DNA from: DATCRE01 sp964235605
GTDB taxonomy: Bacteria > Bacteroidota > Bacteroidia > Cytophagales > Cyclobacteriaceae
DNA: 41,791 nucleotides
NCBI GenBank assembly: GCA_964235605.1
Contig: CAXSCR010000041.1
Coordinates: forward strand, 1-41,791
Direction: 5' to 3'
Shown: positions 24,778-33,306 of the stretch, piece by piece
Numbering within the stretch: the first letter of the stretch is position 1
Layout: each line of letters opens with the position of its first letter
Translations under genes and position numbers: made by a program
Notes under the pieces: model-generated
Database searches by the model: none
Told to the model about the DNA's origin: nothing
What the model saw: only the letters and a program-made list of their open reading frames with translations

Positions 24778-25749
24778 ATGGAATACAGACGTTTTGGAAG
24801 AACAGATTGGCAAGTAAGTGAAATTGGCTACGGTATGTGGGGACTTGCAGGCTGGACGGGCTCTGAAAACAGTGAAGTTGATGAAGCTTTGGAACGCGCC
24901 GTTGAACTAGGCACCAACTTTTTTGATACCGCTTGGGGATACGGAGAAGGTGCGAGTGAGCGAATTCTAGGTAAAATACTAAAACAACATTCAACCAAAA
25001 GACTCTATTTTGCCACCAAAATACCTCCGATGAATTTTAAGTGGCCTTCGAAGCCTCAATATAAATTGGAAGAGTGCTTTCCGGCATCTCATATTATTGA
25101 GTACACAGAAAAGAGCCTAAAGAACTTAAACGTAGCGTGTATTGATCTGCAACAATTTCATGTATGGGAAGATGAATGGGCTACCAACGATGAGTGGAAG
25201 AATGCCGTAGAGAAACTCAAGAAAGAAGGAAAAGTAAAACACTTCGGCATTAGCGTAAATAGATGGGAACCTAATAATGTATTAGCAACATTAAAGACCG
25301 GGTTGATCGATTCAGTACAGGTAATCTATAACATTTTTGATCAGGCTCCTGAAGACAAACTTTTCCCACTTTGTAGAAAGTTAGATATTGGCGTTATCGC
25401 GCGCGTGCCTTTTGATGAAGGAACATTAACCGGAACGATTAATAAAAACACCACCTTTCCTAAAGATGACTGGCGCTCTACCTATTTTGTTCCGGAAAAT
25501 CTTATCTCTAGTGTTGAGCATGCAGATGAACTAAGACCACTTATACCATCGCGCATGTCAATGGCACAAATGGCACTTCGATTTATCTTGTGTAATGATG
25601 ACGTGCACACCATTATACCGGGTATGCGTAAAATAAGAAACGTTGAAGCAAACATAGCCACAAGTGATGGCAAGAAATTACCAGACGCGTTAAGAGTAGA
25701 GTTAAAAGACCATCGTTGGGATAGAAAGCCAACTGAATGGTCTCAGTAG
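24778..25749 (+). CDS. Aldo/keto reductase
   Basis: The 323-residue protein is a (beta/alpha)8 NADPH-dependent oxidoreductase. The catalytic tetrad is visible as Asp50 and Tyr55 (FFDTAWGYGEG), Lys81 (FATKIPP) and His128 (QQFHVWED). MEYRRFGRTDWQVSEIGYGMW is the usual strand and helix at the start, and IIPGMRKIRNVEANIAT is the cofactor-binding end. The substrate cannot be told. The gene stands alone, divergent from prfC. Confidence 0.93.
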   Translation: MEYRRFGRTDWQVSEIGYGMWGLAGWTGSENSEVDEALERAVELGTNFFDTAWGYGEGASERILGKILKQHSTKRLYFATKIPPMNFKWPSKPQYKLEECFPASHIIEYTEKSLKNLNVACIDLQQFHVWEDEWATNDEWKNAVEKLKKEGKVKHFGISVNRWEPNNVLATLKTGLIDSVQVIYNIFDQAPEDKLFPLCRKLDIGVIARVPFDEGTLTGTINKNTTFPKDDWRSTYFVPENLISSVEHADELRPLIPSRMSMAQMALRFILCNDDVHTIIPGMRKIRNVEANIATSDGKKLPDALRVELKDHRWDRKPTEWSQ

Positions 25750-26108
25750 TAATTACTTTCGCTTTTCTGCTGACCGGGGGCAAAGGTTTAGCAGACTGGC
25801 TGCCTGTCATCCTTTTTGCCTGACCGGTGGAATATGGCCAGAATTACCTGAAGTTCTTACGACAAGCTGCCTGTAAGAAAAACTCCGCTACCAATAATAA
25901 GAAATATCCTTTTCCTTTGTTTTTTATTTGATGCAAGTAGTACGTCAAACTTAAGCATTGCCATGAAGGTAAGTTTTTCGTTACAAAGCCAATGTCAGGC
26001 TAAATATCAGTATTTTTAGAGTTCTGCCAATCTGGCACCAAAACCTACTTGGCACAACCATTGAGTAGATCCCAATACTTATAAAAGACAATAAAAAAGT
26101 TAATAGAT
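25750..26108. other. 359-bp region upstream of dnaK
   Basis: No plausible ORF. CTGACCGG occurs twice (near 25771 and 25820) and GCTGCCTGT twice (near 25799 and 25866). TTCTTAC (25854-25860) and GTAAGAA (25873-25879) form a 7-bp inverted repeat without a T-run. The right end carries the candidate dnaK control sites listed separately. No clear terminator for the aldo/keto reductase gene is seen. Confidence 0.5.
26025..26064 (+). promoter_or_regulatory. Candidate dnaK control region (inverted repeat and sigma-54-like box)
   Basis: TGCCA-ATC-TGGCA (26025-26037) is a perfect 5-bp inverted repeat that could bind a dimeric regulator. Downstream, TGGCACAACCATTGA (26050-26064) has the spacing of a sigma-54 -24/-12 promoter (TGGCAC-N5-TTGC) but with A for the final C. 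It would place the transcription start about 34 nt before dnaK. No TAnnTTTG box is visible. This is a suggestion from pattern only. Confidence 0.3.
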
Positions 26109-28046
26109 ATGGGAAAAATAATAGGAATCGACTTAGGAACAACAAACTCCTGCGTAGCTGTAATGGAGGGAAATGAGCCTGTGGTAATTGCTAACAGTGA
26201 AGGTAGAAGAACTACGCCTTCTATCGTCGGCTTTTTGGATGACGGCAAAGGCGAGCGTAAAGTAGGTGACCCTGCCAAACGTCAGTCGATAACCAACCCA
26301 AAAAACACTGTGAGCTCAATTAAAAGGTTCATGGGTAAAAAGTTTAGCGATGTAAGCGGTGAGAAGAAAATGGTTTCTTACCAAGTTGAACAAGGCAACA
26401 ACGAAACCGTACGCGTACGTATTGGCGATAGACTTTATACAGCACAAGAAATTTCGGCTATGATTCTTCAAAAAATGAAGAGCACTGCTGAAGATTATTT
26501 AGGTACCACTGTAACAGAAGCTGTTATCACAGTTCCTGCTTATTTCAATGATGCAGAACGTCAAGCTACAAAAGAAGCTGGGCAAATAGCGGGTCTTGAT
26601 GTAAAACGTATTATCAATGAGCCAACTGCAGCAGCGCTTGCTTATGGTCTTGATAAGAAAAACAAAGACATGAAAATTGCCGTGTACGATCTTGGCGGTG
26701 GTACGTTCGATATTTCTATCCTTGAACTAGGTGATGGTGTTTTTGAAGTAAAATCTACCAATGGTGATGTTCACCTTGGCGGTGATGACTTTGATCAACG
26801 CATTATGAACTGGTTAGCAGATGAATTCAAAACTGAAGAAAATGTTGACTTGCGCAAAGATCCAATGGCGTTACAACGTCTAAAGGAAGCTTCTGAAAAA
26901 GCAAAGATTGAACTTTCTTCTTCACAAGAAACTGAAGTTAACTTACCTTATATCACTTCTATTGACGGAGTGCCCAAGCATTTAGTTAAGAAACTTAGCC
27001 GTGCTAAGTTTGAACAATTAGTTGATGACTTAGTACGTAGAACACTTGAACCATGCCGTAAGGCGGTTGAAGATTCAGGTATAGCTGTTGGTGACATTGA
27101 TGAAGTTATCTTGGTTGGCGGATCAACACGTATGCCGCGCATCGTGGAAGAAGTTGAAAAATTCTTCGGAAAGAAACCATCTAAAGGTGTAAATCCTGAT
27201 GAAGTTGTAGCGATAGGTGCTGCTATTCAAGGTGGTGTATTGACAGGTGAAGTAAAGGATGTATTGTTGTTAGATGTTACGCCATTATCATTGGGTATCG
27301 AAACAATGGGCGGTGTCTTTACCAAATTAATTGAATCAAATACTACTATTCCTTCTAAGAAATCAGAAGTATTCTCAACAGCATCTGACAGTCAACCATC
27401 AGTAGAGATACATGTACTGCAAGGTGAGCGTCCTTTAGCTAAAGATAATCGTACCATTGGTCGATTCCATTTAGATGGGATTCCACCAGCACCACGTGGT
27501 GTGCCTCAAGTAGAAGTAACATTCGACATTGATGCCAACGGTATTTTACATGTATCTGCTAAAGATAAAGGCACCGGCAAAGAACAAAAGATTCGTATCG
27601 AAGCATCTTCAGGATTAACTGACGCCGAAATCGAAAAAATGAGGCAGGAAGCACAAGCCAATGCTGAAGGAGATCGCAAGGCTAAAGAAAAAATCGAGAA
27701 GATCAATCAAGCTGATTCACTTATATTCCAGACAGAAAAACAACTTAAGGAATATGGTGACAAACTTTCTGAAGGTAACAAGACTGCATTAACTAACGCA
27801 CTTAATAAGCTGAAAGCAGCGCACAGCGCACAAGATGAAGCAGGCATTGACAGTTCACTAAACGAACTAAACGCAGCATGGCAAGCAGCCTCTACAGAAA
27901 TGTATCAAGGTGGATCTGCAGCAGGAGCCGGACCAACAGCTGAAGGGCCTGGAGCTAATGCAGGCGGTGGTACTTCTAACAATAAAGACACTGCAGACAA
28001 CGTTTCTGATGTTGAGTATGAAGAAGTTAATGACAACAAGAAATAA
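26109..28046 (+). CDS. dnaK: Molecular chaperone DnaK (Hsp70)
   Basis: DnaK (645 residues) is the ATP-driven chaperone working with DnaJ and GrpE. GKIIGIDLGTTNSCVAVMEG starts the ATPase domain, and VYDLGGGTFDISILE and VILVGGSTRMPRI are the Hsp70 signatures. A substrate-binding beta domain (about 390-505) and a helical lid follow. The tail is a Gly/Ala-rich linker ending VEYEEVNDNKK, with the EEV motif. dnaJ and grpE are not adjacent. A 13-bp-stem terminator follows. Confidence 0.98.
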   Translation: MGKIIGIDLGTTNSCVAVMEGNEPVVIANSEGRRTTPSIVGFLDDGKGERKVGDPAKRQSITNPKNTVSSIKRFMGKKFSDVSGEKKMVSYQVEQGNNETVRVRIGDRLYTAQEISAMILQKMKSTAEDYLGTTVTEAVITVPAYFNDAERQATKEAGQIAGLDVKRIINEPTAAALAYGLDKKNKDMKIAVYDLGGGTFDISILELGDGVFEVKSTNGDVHLGGDDFDQRIMNWLADEFKTEENVDLRKDPMALQRLKEASEKAKIELSSSQETEVNLPYITSIDGVPKHLVKKLSRAKFEQLVDDLVRRTLEPCRKAVEDSGIAVGDIDEVILVGGSTRMPRIVEEVEKFFGKKPSKGVNPDEVVAIGAAIQGGVLTGEVKDVLLLDVTPLSLGIETMGGVFTKLIESNTTIPSKKSEVFSTASDSQPSVEIHVLQGERPLAKDNRTIGRFHLDGIPPAPRGVPQVEVTFDIDANGILHVSAKDKGTGKEQKIRIEASSGLTDAEIEKMRQEAQANAEGDRKAKEKIEKINQADSLIFQTEKQLKEYGDKLSEGNKTALTNALNKLKAAHSAQDEAGIDSSLNELNAAWQAASTEMYQGGSAAGAGPTAEGPGANAGGGTSNNKDTADNVSDVEYEEVNDNKK

Positions 28047-28066
28047 TTAACATAACAATTAAGTAT

Positions 28067-28106
28067 GAAGGCTTTTCCAGCACATGGAAAGGCCTTCTTT
28101 TTTTTT
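28067..28106 (+). terminator. Intrinsic terminator of dnaK
   Basis: GAAGGCTTTTCCA (28067-28079) pairs with TGGAAAGGCCTTC (28085-28097), 13 bp with a single G-U, a 5-nt loop, then an uninterrupted T-run to 28106. Confidence 0.92.
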
Positions 28107-28208
28107 ATTCAGCCGAATAAAATCTTGGCAATATGATTTAAGCAGAATTTTTTAAGCCAAATTCGATCAAGAAGCGCAATAGCATCTTTTTTATATATCA
28201 CAGATCAC

Positions 28209-28216
28209 TAAATTTG
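28209..28216 (+). promoter_or_regulatory. -7 promoter box of the aspartate kinase gene
   Basis: TAAATTTG matches TAnnTTTG exactly. The -33 region holds only a T-run (near 28187-28192). The transcription start would be near 28223, leaving about 16 nt of leader. Confidence 0.5.
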
Positions 28217-28238
28217 CCGCTCTTAAAAAGCAATTATT

Positions 28239-29561
28239 ATGGTCGTATTAAAATTTGGTGGAACATCGGTCGGTAAACCCGAACGCATGAAGAAAATAGC
28301 AGATTTGTTATTATCTACCCCGGGAAAAAAGATTGTGGTGCTTTCCGCCCTTTCAGGAACAACCAATACACTTGTTTCAATCGGTGATCATTTACTCATG
28401 GGTCGTAAGTCAAAAGCAGAAGAAGAAATTGCTACGCTTGAAAAACATTATCATAATTTCATTAAAGATCTCTATAGCACGGAGTCATTTCAAGCCATAG
28501 GACAAGAAATAGTAAGTCGCTTATTTATGTTCATGCGCTTATTGGCTGCAGGTCAATTTGACAATAAGAGCTCTCGCGAACTTTTAGCGCAAGGTGAATT
28601 AATCTCAACGGAGCTGTTCTACCAACATCTACAAGAACGCAAGGTAAGTTCAAGATTGCTACCCGCATTGCATTTCATGACGATCGATGAGAACGACGAG
28701 CCAGAGTTAGAAAAAATATCTGAGCGCCTCATGCCATTGGTAACTTCGTTGAATAATGTTGACATCTTGATTACACAAGGTTATATATGCCGCAACAACC
28801 GAAATGAAATTGATAACTTAAAACGTGGCGGTAGTGATTATACTGCATCACTAATTGGTGCTGCCATACGCGCCGAAGAAATCCAAATCTGGACCGACAT
28901 CGATGGCATGCATAATAACGATCCGCGTATTGTCAAAAAGACGATGCCTATATCTGAACTGACGTTTGATGAAGCTTCAGAACTTGCCTATTTTGGCGCC
29001 AAAATTCTTCATCCTTCAACCATTGTTCCTGCACAGAAATATAATGTGCCTGTTCGTTTAAAAAATACCATGGACGAAAAAGCACCTGGTACCATCATTA
29101 CAAGCAAAGGAACAGAAGGCTCTTTCAAAGCAATTGCTGCAAAAGATGGAATAACTTCCATTAAAATTAAATCATCACGTATGCTCATGGCTTACGGATT
29201 CTTAAGAAAGGTGTTTGAAGTTTTTGAACAGTACAAAACGCCTATCGATATGATAACTACATCAGAGGTAGCGGTGTCAGTTACTATTGATAATGATACC
29301 AACTTAAACGCAATCGAAAATGAGCTGAAGAAATTCGGTTCTATAGAGGTAGATAAAGATCAGGTCATAATTTGTATCGTAGGAAATAAGATCACGGACC
29401 AGAAAGGCATCATGAAAAAAATATTTGATTCCCTGATCAGCACACCTGTGCGCATGGTTTCTGCAGGCGCCAGCACCAATAATGTTTCGGTTCTCATTGA
29501 AAAACAATACAAAGAAAAAGCCCTTAATGAATTGAATGAAGGTCTCTTTGGATTGAAATGA
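28239..29561 (+). CDS. lysC: Aspartate kinase (monofunctional)
   Basis: The 440-residue enzyme phosphorylates aspartate, the first step to lysine, threonine and methionine. The start VVLKFGGTSVG is the aspartokinase signature. The kinase domain covers about 1-280, with LKRGGSDYTASLIGAAI and IWTDIDGMHNNDPRIV for aspartate and ATP binding. Two ACT domains (about 300-440) suggest feedback control by an amino acid, which one is not readable. There is no fused homoserine dehydrogenase. The gene has its own -7 box, and no other lysine or threonine gene is near. Confidence 0.94.
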   Translation: MVVLKFGGTSVGKPERMKKIADLLLSTPGKKIVVLSALSGTTNTLVSIGDHLLMGRKSKAEEEIATLEKHYHNFIKDLYSTESFQAIGQEIVSRLFMFMRLLAAGQFDNKSSRELLAQGELISTELFYQHLQERKVSSRLLPALHFMTIDENDEPELEKISERLMPLVTSLNNVDILITQGYICRNNRNEIDNLKRGGSDYTASLIGAAIRAEEIQIWTDIDGMHNNDPRIVKKTMPISELTFDEASELAYFGAKILHPSTIVPAQKYNVPVRLKNTMDEKAPGTIITSKGTEGSFKAIAAKDGITSIKIKSSRMLMAYGFLRKVFEVFEQYKTPIDMITTSEVAVSVTIDNDTNLNAIENELKKFGSIEVDKDQVIICIVGNKITDQKGIMKKIFDSLISTPVRMVSAGASTNNVSVLIEKQYKEKALNELNEGLFGLK

Positions 29562-29575
29562 TATTTAATTCCTTA

Positions 29576-29999
29576 AATAAAAGCCGTCTCGCATTCCGTA
29601 AGACGCAGGGAAATAGCTTTTAAAAAATGATAGTTGAGTAAGCGTCATTTTACTAACTATTGATATAAGAAAAATTTCTTCTTATGATGTTTTAGGAAAG
29701 ATGTTTGTTTTACTGGAACGCTAACCAGTTTAATAATGCTTTAAACTGGATTGACTCACTTCTAATATTACAAGCGATTTCCCTGGAAGGATTGCGCTTT
29801 CAACGACGATTGTCATCTGCAGATTTAGCTTATTCGTTATGCCACCTGGTCAAGAAATACAAATCCTTACATGAGCCCGACATGTGAGTCATCTGCATAA
29901 ACTTTAAAAAATCGAGCTAGCAGCAAAGCTAGCAGCCAGAAGCTATAAGTTGATACTAAAACTTAAAAACAATTCCCCTGCCGTAGACGGCTTTTTTTA
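29576..29999. mobile_element. MITE-like element with imperfect inverted ends
   Basis: The left end (from about 29576: AAAAGCCGTCT ... CAGGGAAATAGCTTTTAA) and the reverse complement of the right end (to about 29999: AAAAGCCGTCT ... CAGGGGAATTGTTTTTAA) align, apart from a 12-nt insertion on the left. The 424-bp element fills most of the lysC-nhaD gap. The only open frame (29705-29887, 60 residues) resembles nothing I know and is probably not a gene. The right 100 bp is the repeat described next. The GCCG-TAGA-CGGC hairpin with a T-run (29980-29998) could act as a weak terminator. Confidence 0.5.
29881..29980 (+). repeat. Dispersed AGCTAGCAGC element, copy A
   Basis: This 100-bp segment (CATGTGAGTCATCTGCATAA ... 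AAAGCTAGCAGCCAGAAGC ... AATTCCCCTG) matches 11892-11997 in the opposite orientation over its whole length, with about a dozen substitutions and a few short indels. It makes up the right part of the MITE-like element, so the copy at 11892 may be a solo end. Confidence 0.75.
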
Positions 30000-30099
30000 T
30001 TACTTCAAAAATTTCCCAATTATATTCATTTTGCATAAAAGTCTAACTAGCCTTTTGGTTGAGTGAAATAATATCCATCTTTCCTTCCCAAACGAACCT

Positions 30100-31479
30100 A
30101 TGGAAACAATAATAATTGCAACATTCATTATTGGATATCTCGCCATTGCGTTTGAATATCCTATAAAAATTAACAAGACTGCTTCTGCTCTTTTAACAGG
30201 CGTTCTCTGCTGGACGTTTTTTGCTACTTCTTCTCCTACTGCACTGTTGATCGATACCCATCATTTCAAATCCTTCTTAGAAATGTTTAAGACAAAAATA
30301 GGAGCCGATCAATTTCTTGTTTTGTCGCAAGGCGAACTCTTTCATGAATTTGTGTTAACTGAGCTCGGTCATCACTTGAATGAGATCTCCCAGATCCTAT
30401 TTTTCTTAATGGGCGCAATGACCATTGTTGAACTCATTGATGCCCACCAAGGCTTTCGATTTATTACGGATAAAATTAAAACGAAAAAACCTAAAACACT
30501 TTTATGGATTATATGCTGGGTAGCCTTTTTACTCTCTGCTATACTCGATAACCTTACAACAACCATTGTAATGATTTCGCTCATTCGTAAGTTGATTACG
30601 AATAAAGAGATGCGACTGTTCTTTGCCGGCATGATTATCATAGCTGCAAATGCAGGCGGTGCGTGGACACCTATTGGTGATGTTACCACCACCATGCTTT
30701 GGATAGGCGGCCAAATAACAACCGTTAATATTATAAAGACATTGCTTATTCCCAGTATAGTTTGCATGCTCGTCCCTTTGATATACTTAAGCTTTACATT
30801 GAAGGGAACATTGGGAGAGCAGGAACAAGAACAAACAAAAAAGAATGAAATGGCAGGTGGCGGAATGCTTATGCTCGTATTGGGTATAGGCATTCTGGTA
30901 TTAGTACCCGTTTTCAAAACCTTTACACACTTACCACCTTATGTTGGTATGCTAGGGGGGCTTAGCATTATCTGGATTGTTTCCGAATTAGTTAATCCAG
31001 AACTCGATGAAGCTATAAGGAAAAATTATACAGCTGCAGGAGCGTTGTCAAGAATAGATGTTCCTAGTATTTTATTCTTCCTGGGAATTTTAATGGCCGT
31101 AAGTGCTTTAGAATCAATGATGATATTGAATCATTTATCGGCCTACCTTGCCGATTCTATTGGCGATAATAGAATTATTATAACCTTAGTTGGTTTGCTT
31201 TCAGCTGTGGTTGATAACGTGCCACTCGTAGCAGCAAGCATGGGTATGTACAGTATGGATGTATACCCTACAGATCATACCATTTGGGAATATCTAGCCT
31301 ATTGCGCAGGTACAGGAGGAAGTATTCTTGTCATAGGTTCCGCAGCGGGTGTCGCCGCTATGGGTATGGAGAAAATAGATTTTATCTGGTATGTGAAACG
31401 CATAAGCCTTATTGCCATGATGGGATACTTCGCAGGTGCAGCTACTTATATACTAATCCAGCCTTTGTTCATACCCTGA
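30100..31479 (+). CDS. nhaD: Sodium:proton antiporter NhaD
   Basis: The 459-residue inner-membrane protein has about eleven or twelve hydrophobic helices and belongs to the NhaD branch of the ion transporter superfamily. Family segments: FLLSAILDNLTTTIVMISLI, NAGGAWTPIGDVTTTMLWIG and SAVVDNVPLVAASMGM, with buried Asp, Asn and Thr residues likely to bind Na+ or H+. It should export Na+ (or Li+) in exchange for protons, consistent with alkaline or salt tolerance. The stop codon lies only 4 bp from that of anmK, which runs the other way. Confidence 0.92.
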   Translation: METIIIATFIIGYLAIAFEYPIKINKTASALLTGVLCWTFFATSSPTALLIDTHHFKSFLEMFKTKIGADQFLVLSQGELFHEFVLTELGHHLNEISQILFFLMGAMTIVELIDAHQGFRFITDKIKTKKPKTLLWIICWVAFLLSAILDNLTTTIVMISLIRKLITNKEMRLFFAGMIIIAANAGGAWTPIGDVTTTMLWIGGQITTVNIIKTLLIPSIVCMLVPLIYLSFTLKGTLGEQEQEQTKKNEMAGGGMLMLVLGIGILVLVPVFKTFTHLPPYVGMLGGLSIIWIVSELVNPELDEAIRKNYTAAGALSRIDVPSILFFLGILMAVSALESMMILNHLSAYLADSIGDNRIIITLVGLLSAVVDNVPLVAASMGMYSMDVYPTDHTIWEYLAYCAGTGGSILVIGSAAGVAAMGMEKIDFIWYVKRISLIAMMGYFAGAATYILIQPLFIP

Positions 31480-31483
31480 CAAT

Positions 31484-32563
31484 TTACAAAGTCCCTATTA
31501 TTAATCCACTGCTGGAATCTCTATTGGCGCCTGTTACACTTTGCAAACAATTTACTTCGCCACGTACACGCAACACACCTAAAAAGGCAAAGATTAACGC
31601 TTCTTTAAATTTAACAACATCATCTTCAGGAATGATGAATGACACTTGGTCATTACATTTATCTAAAAGGGTAAGAATTAAAAACGAATTGAAAGCACCT
31701 CCACCTGTACACAAAACATTGATGGTGTTTTTTGAAACCGGGAGCGCTGCAATAATCTCCGTAGCTGTTGATTCAATGCAGGTTCTAAGCCTATCTGCTA
31801 ATGGAATTTTTTCATAGTCGAGCAATGGTTTTATTTCCTTCTCAAATATTTCACGGCCTAGTGAAGGGCGTTTCACTTTATACTTTGCATAAACTTTATT
31901 AAGTGCCTTAAGCATTGCTGGGTTAATAACGCCCGAAGAAGCTAATTGCCCGCCTTTATCAAAAGTCTTTCCTGTCTTTGATGCTAAGTAATTAGTTGAC
32001 ATGTTGGTAAAGCAGATATCAAATGCCATTCGTTTTCCTTTGATATCATGAGATAGATTAGCAATGCCGCCTAGGTTAAGACAAACATCAAATTCACTAA
32101 ATAAAATTTTATCTCCTGCCGGTACCAAAGGAGCGCCTTGGCCATTGCATGCCACATCCAGACTTCTAAAATCCCAAACCACAGGCAACCCACAAACAGC
32201 ATGAATCGCATTACCATTACCTAATTGAAAAGTAAATCCGCTTTTAGGTTGATGATATATTGTATGGCCATGGGAAGCGATGAAATCAACCTTAAGCTTG
32301 TTTTTCTTTAAATAATCAAGACAGGTTGCTCCTATATATTTTCCGTATGCCACGTCGAGTTCTAATAAATTCTCGGCCGGCAGCAGATGAGCCTGAGATA
32401 AATTCTTTGTCCAGGCAGGTGAATACTTTATCGTAACAGCACTTTCAATTTCATAGGCCCACTTTCCACCCTTCAACTTAAAGATGCAATAAGCTATATC
32501 CAATCCATCAAGAGACGTACCTGACATTAACCCTATAACTTTATATACTTCGCGGGTATCCAT
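31484..32563 (-). CDS. anmK: Anhydro-N-acetylmuramic acid kinase
   Basis: AnmK (359 residues) phosphorylates and opens 1,6-anhydro-MurNAc during peptidoglycan recycling in the cytosol. The start VIGLMSGTSLDGLDIAYC is the family signature for ATP phosphate binding, and INVLCTGGGAFNSFL is the second phosphate-binding block. FQLGNGNAIHAV and LNLGGIANLSH are other conserved segments. The length equals the family norm (about 360-370). Its ATG is only 20 bp from the start of coaX, which is transcribed the other way, so the promoters must overlap the genes. Confidence 0.95.
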   Translation of the reverse strand: MDTREVYKVIGLMSGTSLDGLDIAYCIFKLKGGKWAYEIESAVTIKYSPAWTKNLSQAHLLPAENLLELDVAYGKYIGATCLDYLKKNKLKVDFIASHGHTIYHQPKSGFTFQLGNGNAIHAVCGLPVVWDFRSLDVACNGQGAPLVPAGDKILFSEFDVCLNLGGIANLSHDIKGKRMAFDICFTNMSTNYLASKTGKTFDKGGQLASSGVINPAMLKALNKVYAKYKVKRPSLGREIFEKEIKPLLDYEKIPLADRLRTCIESTATEIIAALPVSKNTINVLCTGGGAFNSFLILTLLDKCNDQVSFIIPEDDVVKFKEALIFAFLGVLRVRGEVNCLQSVTGANRDSSSGLIIGTL

Positions 32564-32583
32564 ATTTTGATTAATTATGCATT

Positions 32584-33306
32584 GTGAATTTTGTAATTGA
32601 CTATGGTAATTCAGCTGCCAAGGTAGGCATTTTCAAGCAGCAAGAGCTTGTAGATAAACACGTATTCACGTTGCCCGAGACATTGAAAGAATTTCTTCAA
32701 AAATCGGATGCCGAAAATGTGATAGTGAGTTCAGTTGCTGCTGCGGATGCAAAGATCGTTTCAACATGGGCCGCGCATGCTAAAAAAAGATTCATATTAA
32801 ATCATACTTTACCACTACCTATAAAGAATTACTATGCAACACCGCAGACACTCGGTGTAGATCGACTAGCAGGTGTTTGTGGAGCCCAACATATTTTCCC
32901 GAATGAAAATTGCGTAGTAATAGACGCCGGCACTTGTATTACTTTCGATTTTATAGATAAAGAGGGTGCCTACAGGGGTGGCAGCATATCACCCGGATTA
33001 TTGATGCGATTTCAAGCCGTTAATACTTTTACTGCGAAATTGCCGTTAGTTCAACCGATAGATAACCCTGAACTTATCGGGAACAGCACTGAAAGCTGTA
33101 TTCAAAGCGGAATTATTAATGGTTTAATAGCAGAAATGAATGGCGTGATTCATGAATACCAGAAAAAATTTCCCCTTTTGAAGGTTATTTTATGTGGCGG
33201 TGATACAGTATTTTTTGAAAACAATCTGAAAGCCTCCATATTTGCGAGCCCTGAACTGGTGCTCAGTGGATTAAACAGTATTTTAATTTATAATGTCAAT
33301 CAGTAA
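32584..33306 (+). CDS. coaX: Type III pantothenate kinase
   Basis: CoaX (240 residues) catalyses the first step of coenzyme A synthesis. MNFVIDYGNSAAKVGIF gives the phosphate-1 motif (DYGNS), GVDRLAGVCGA (91-101) binds pantothenate, and VVIDAGTCITFDFID (111-125) holds the second acidic motif. GGSISPGL follows. The start codon is GTG. The nearby ATG at 32577 is out of frame and stops quickly, and no in-frame ATG lies upstream. The end overlaps the next gene by 14 bp, so it heads the envelope gene run. Confidence 0.95.
   Translation: MNFVIDYGNSAAKVGIFKQQELVDKHVFTLPETLKEFLQKSDAENVIVSSVAAADAKIVSTWAAHAKKRFILNHTLPLPIKNYYATPQTLGVDRLAGVCGAQHIFPNENCVVIDAGTCITFDFIDKEGAYRGGSISPGLLMRFQAVNTFTAKLPLVQPIDNPELIGNSTESCIQSGIINGLIAEMNGVIHEYQKKFPLLKVILCGGDTVFFENNLKASIFASPELVLSGLNSILIYNVNQ

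Noticed and set aside
29705..29887. 60-residue open frame between aspartate kinase and nhaD
   Set aside because: It lies inside a MITE-like element, shows no recognisable domain and no promoter or start signal; probably a chance frame.
30372..30917. 181-residue minus-strand frame
   Set aside because: It is antisense to nhaD; its hydrophobic pattern is the mirror of the transporter helices.
31284..31817. 177-residue plus-strand frame across the ends of nhaD and anmK
   Set aside because: It is a shifted frame of nhaD followed by the antisense of anmK, both of which are certain genes.
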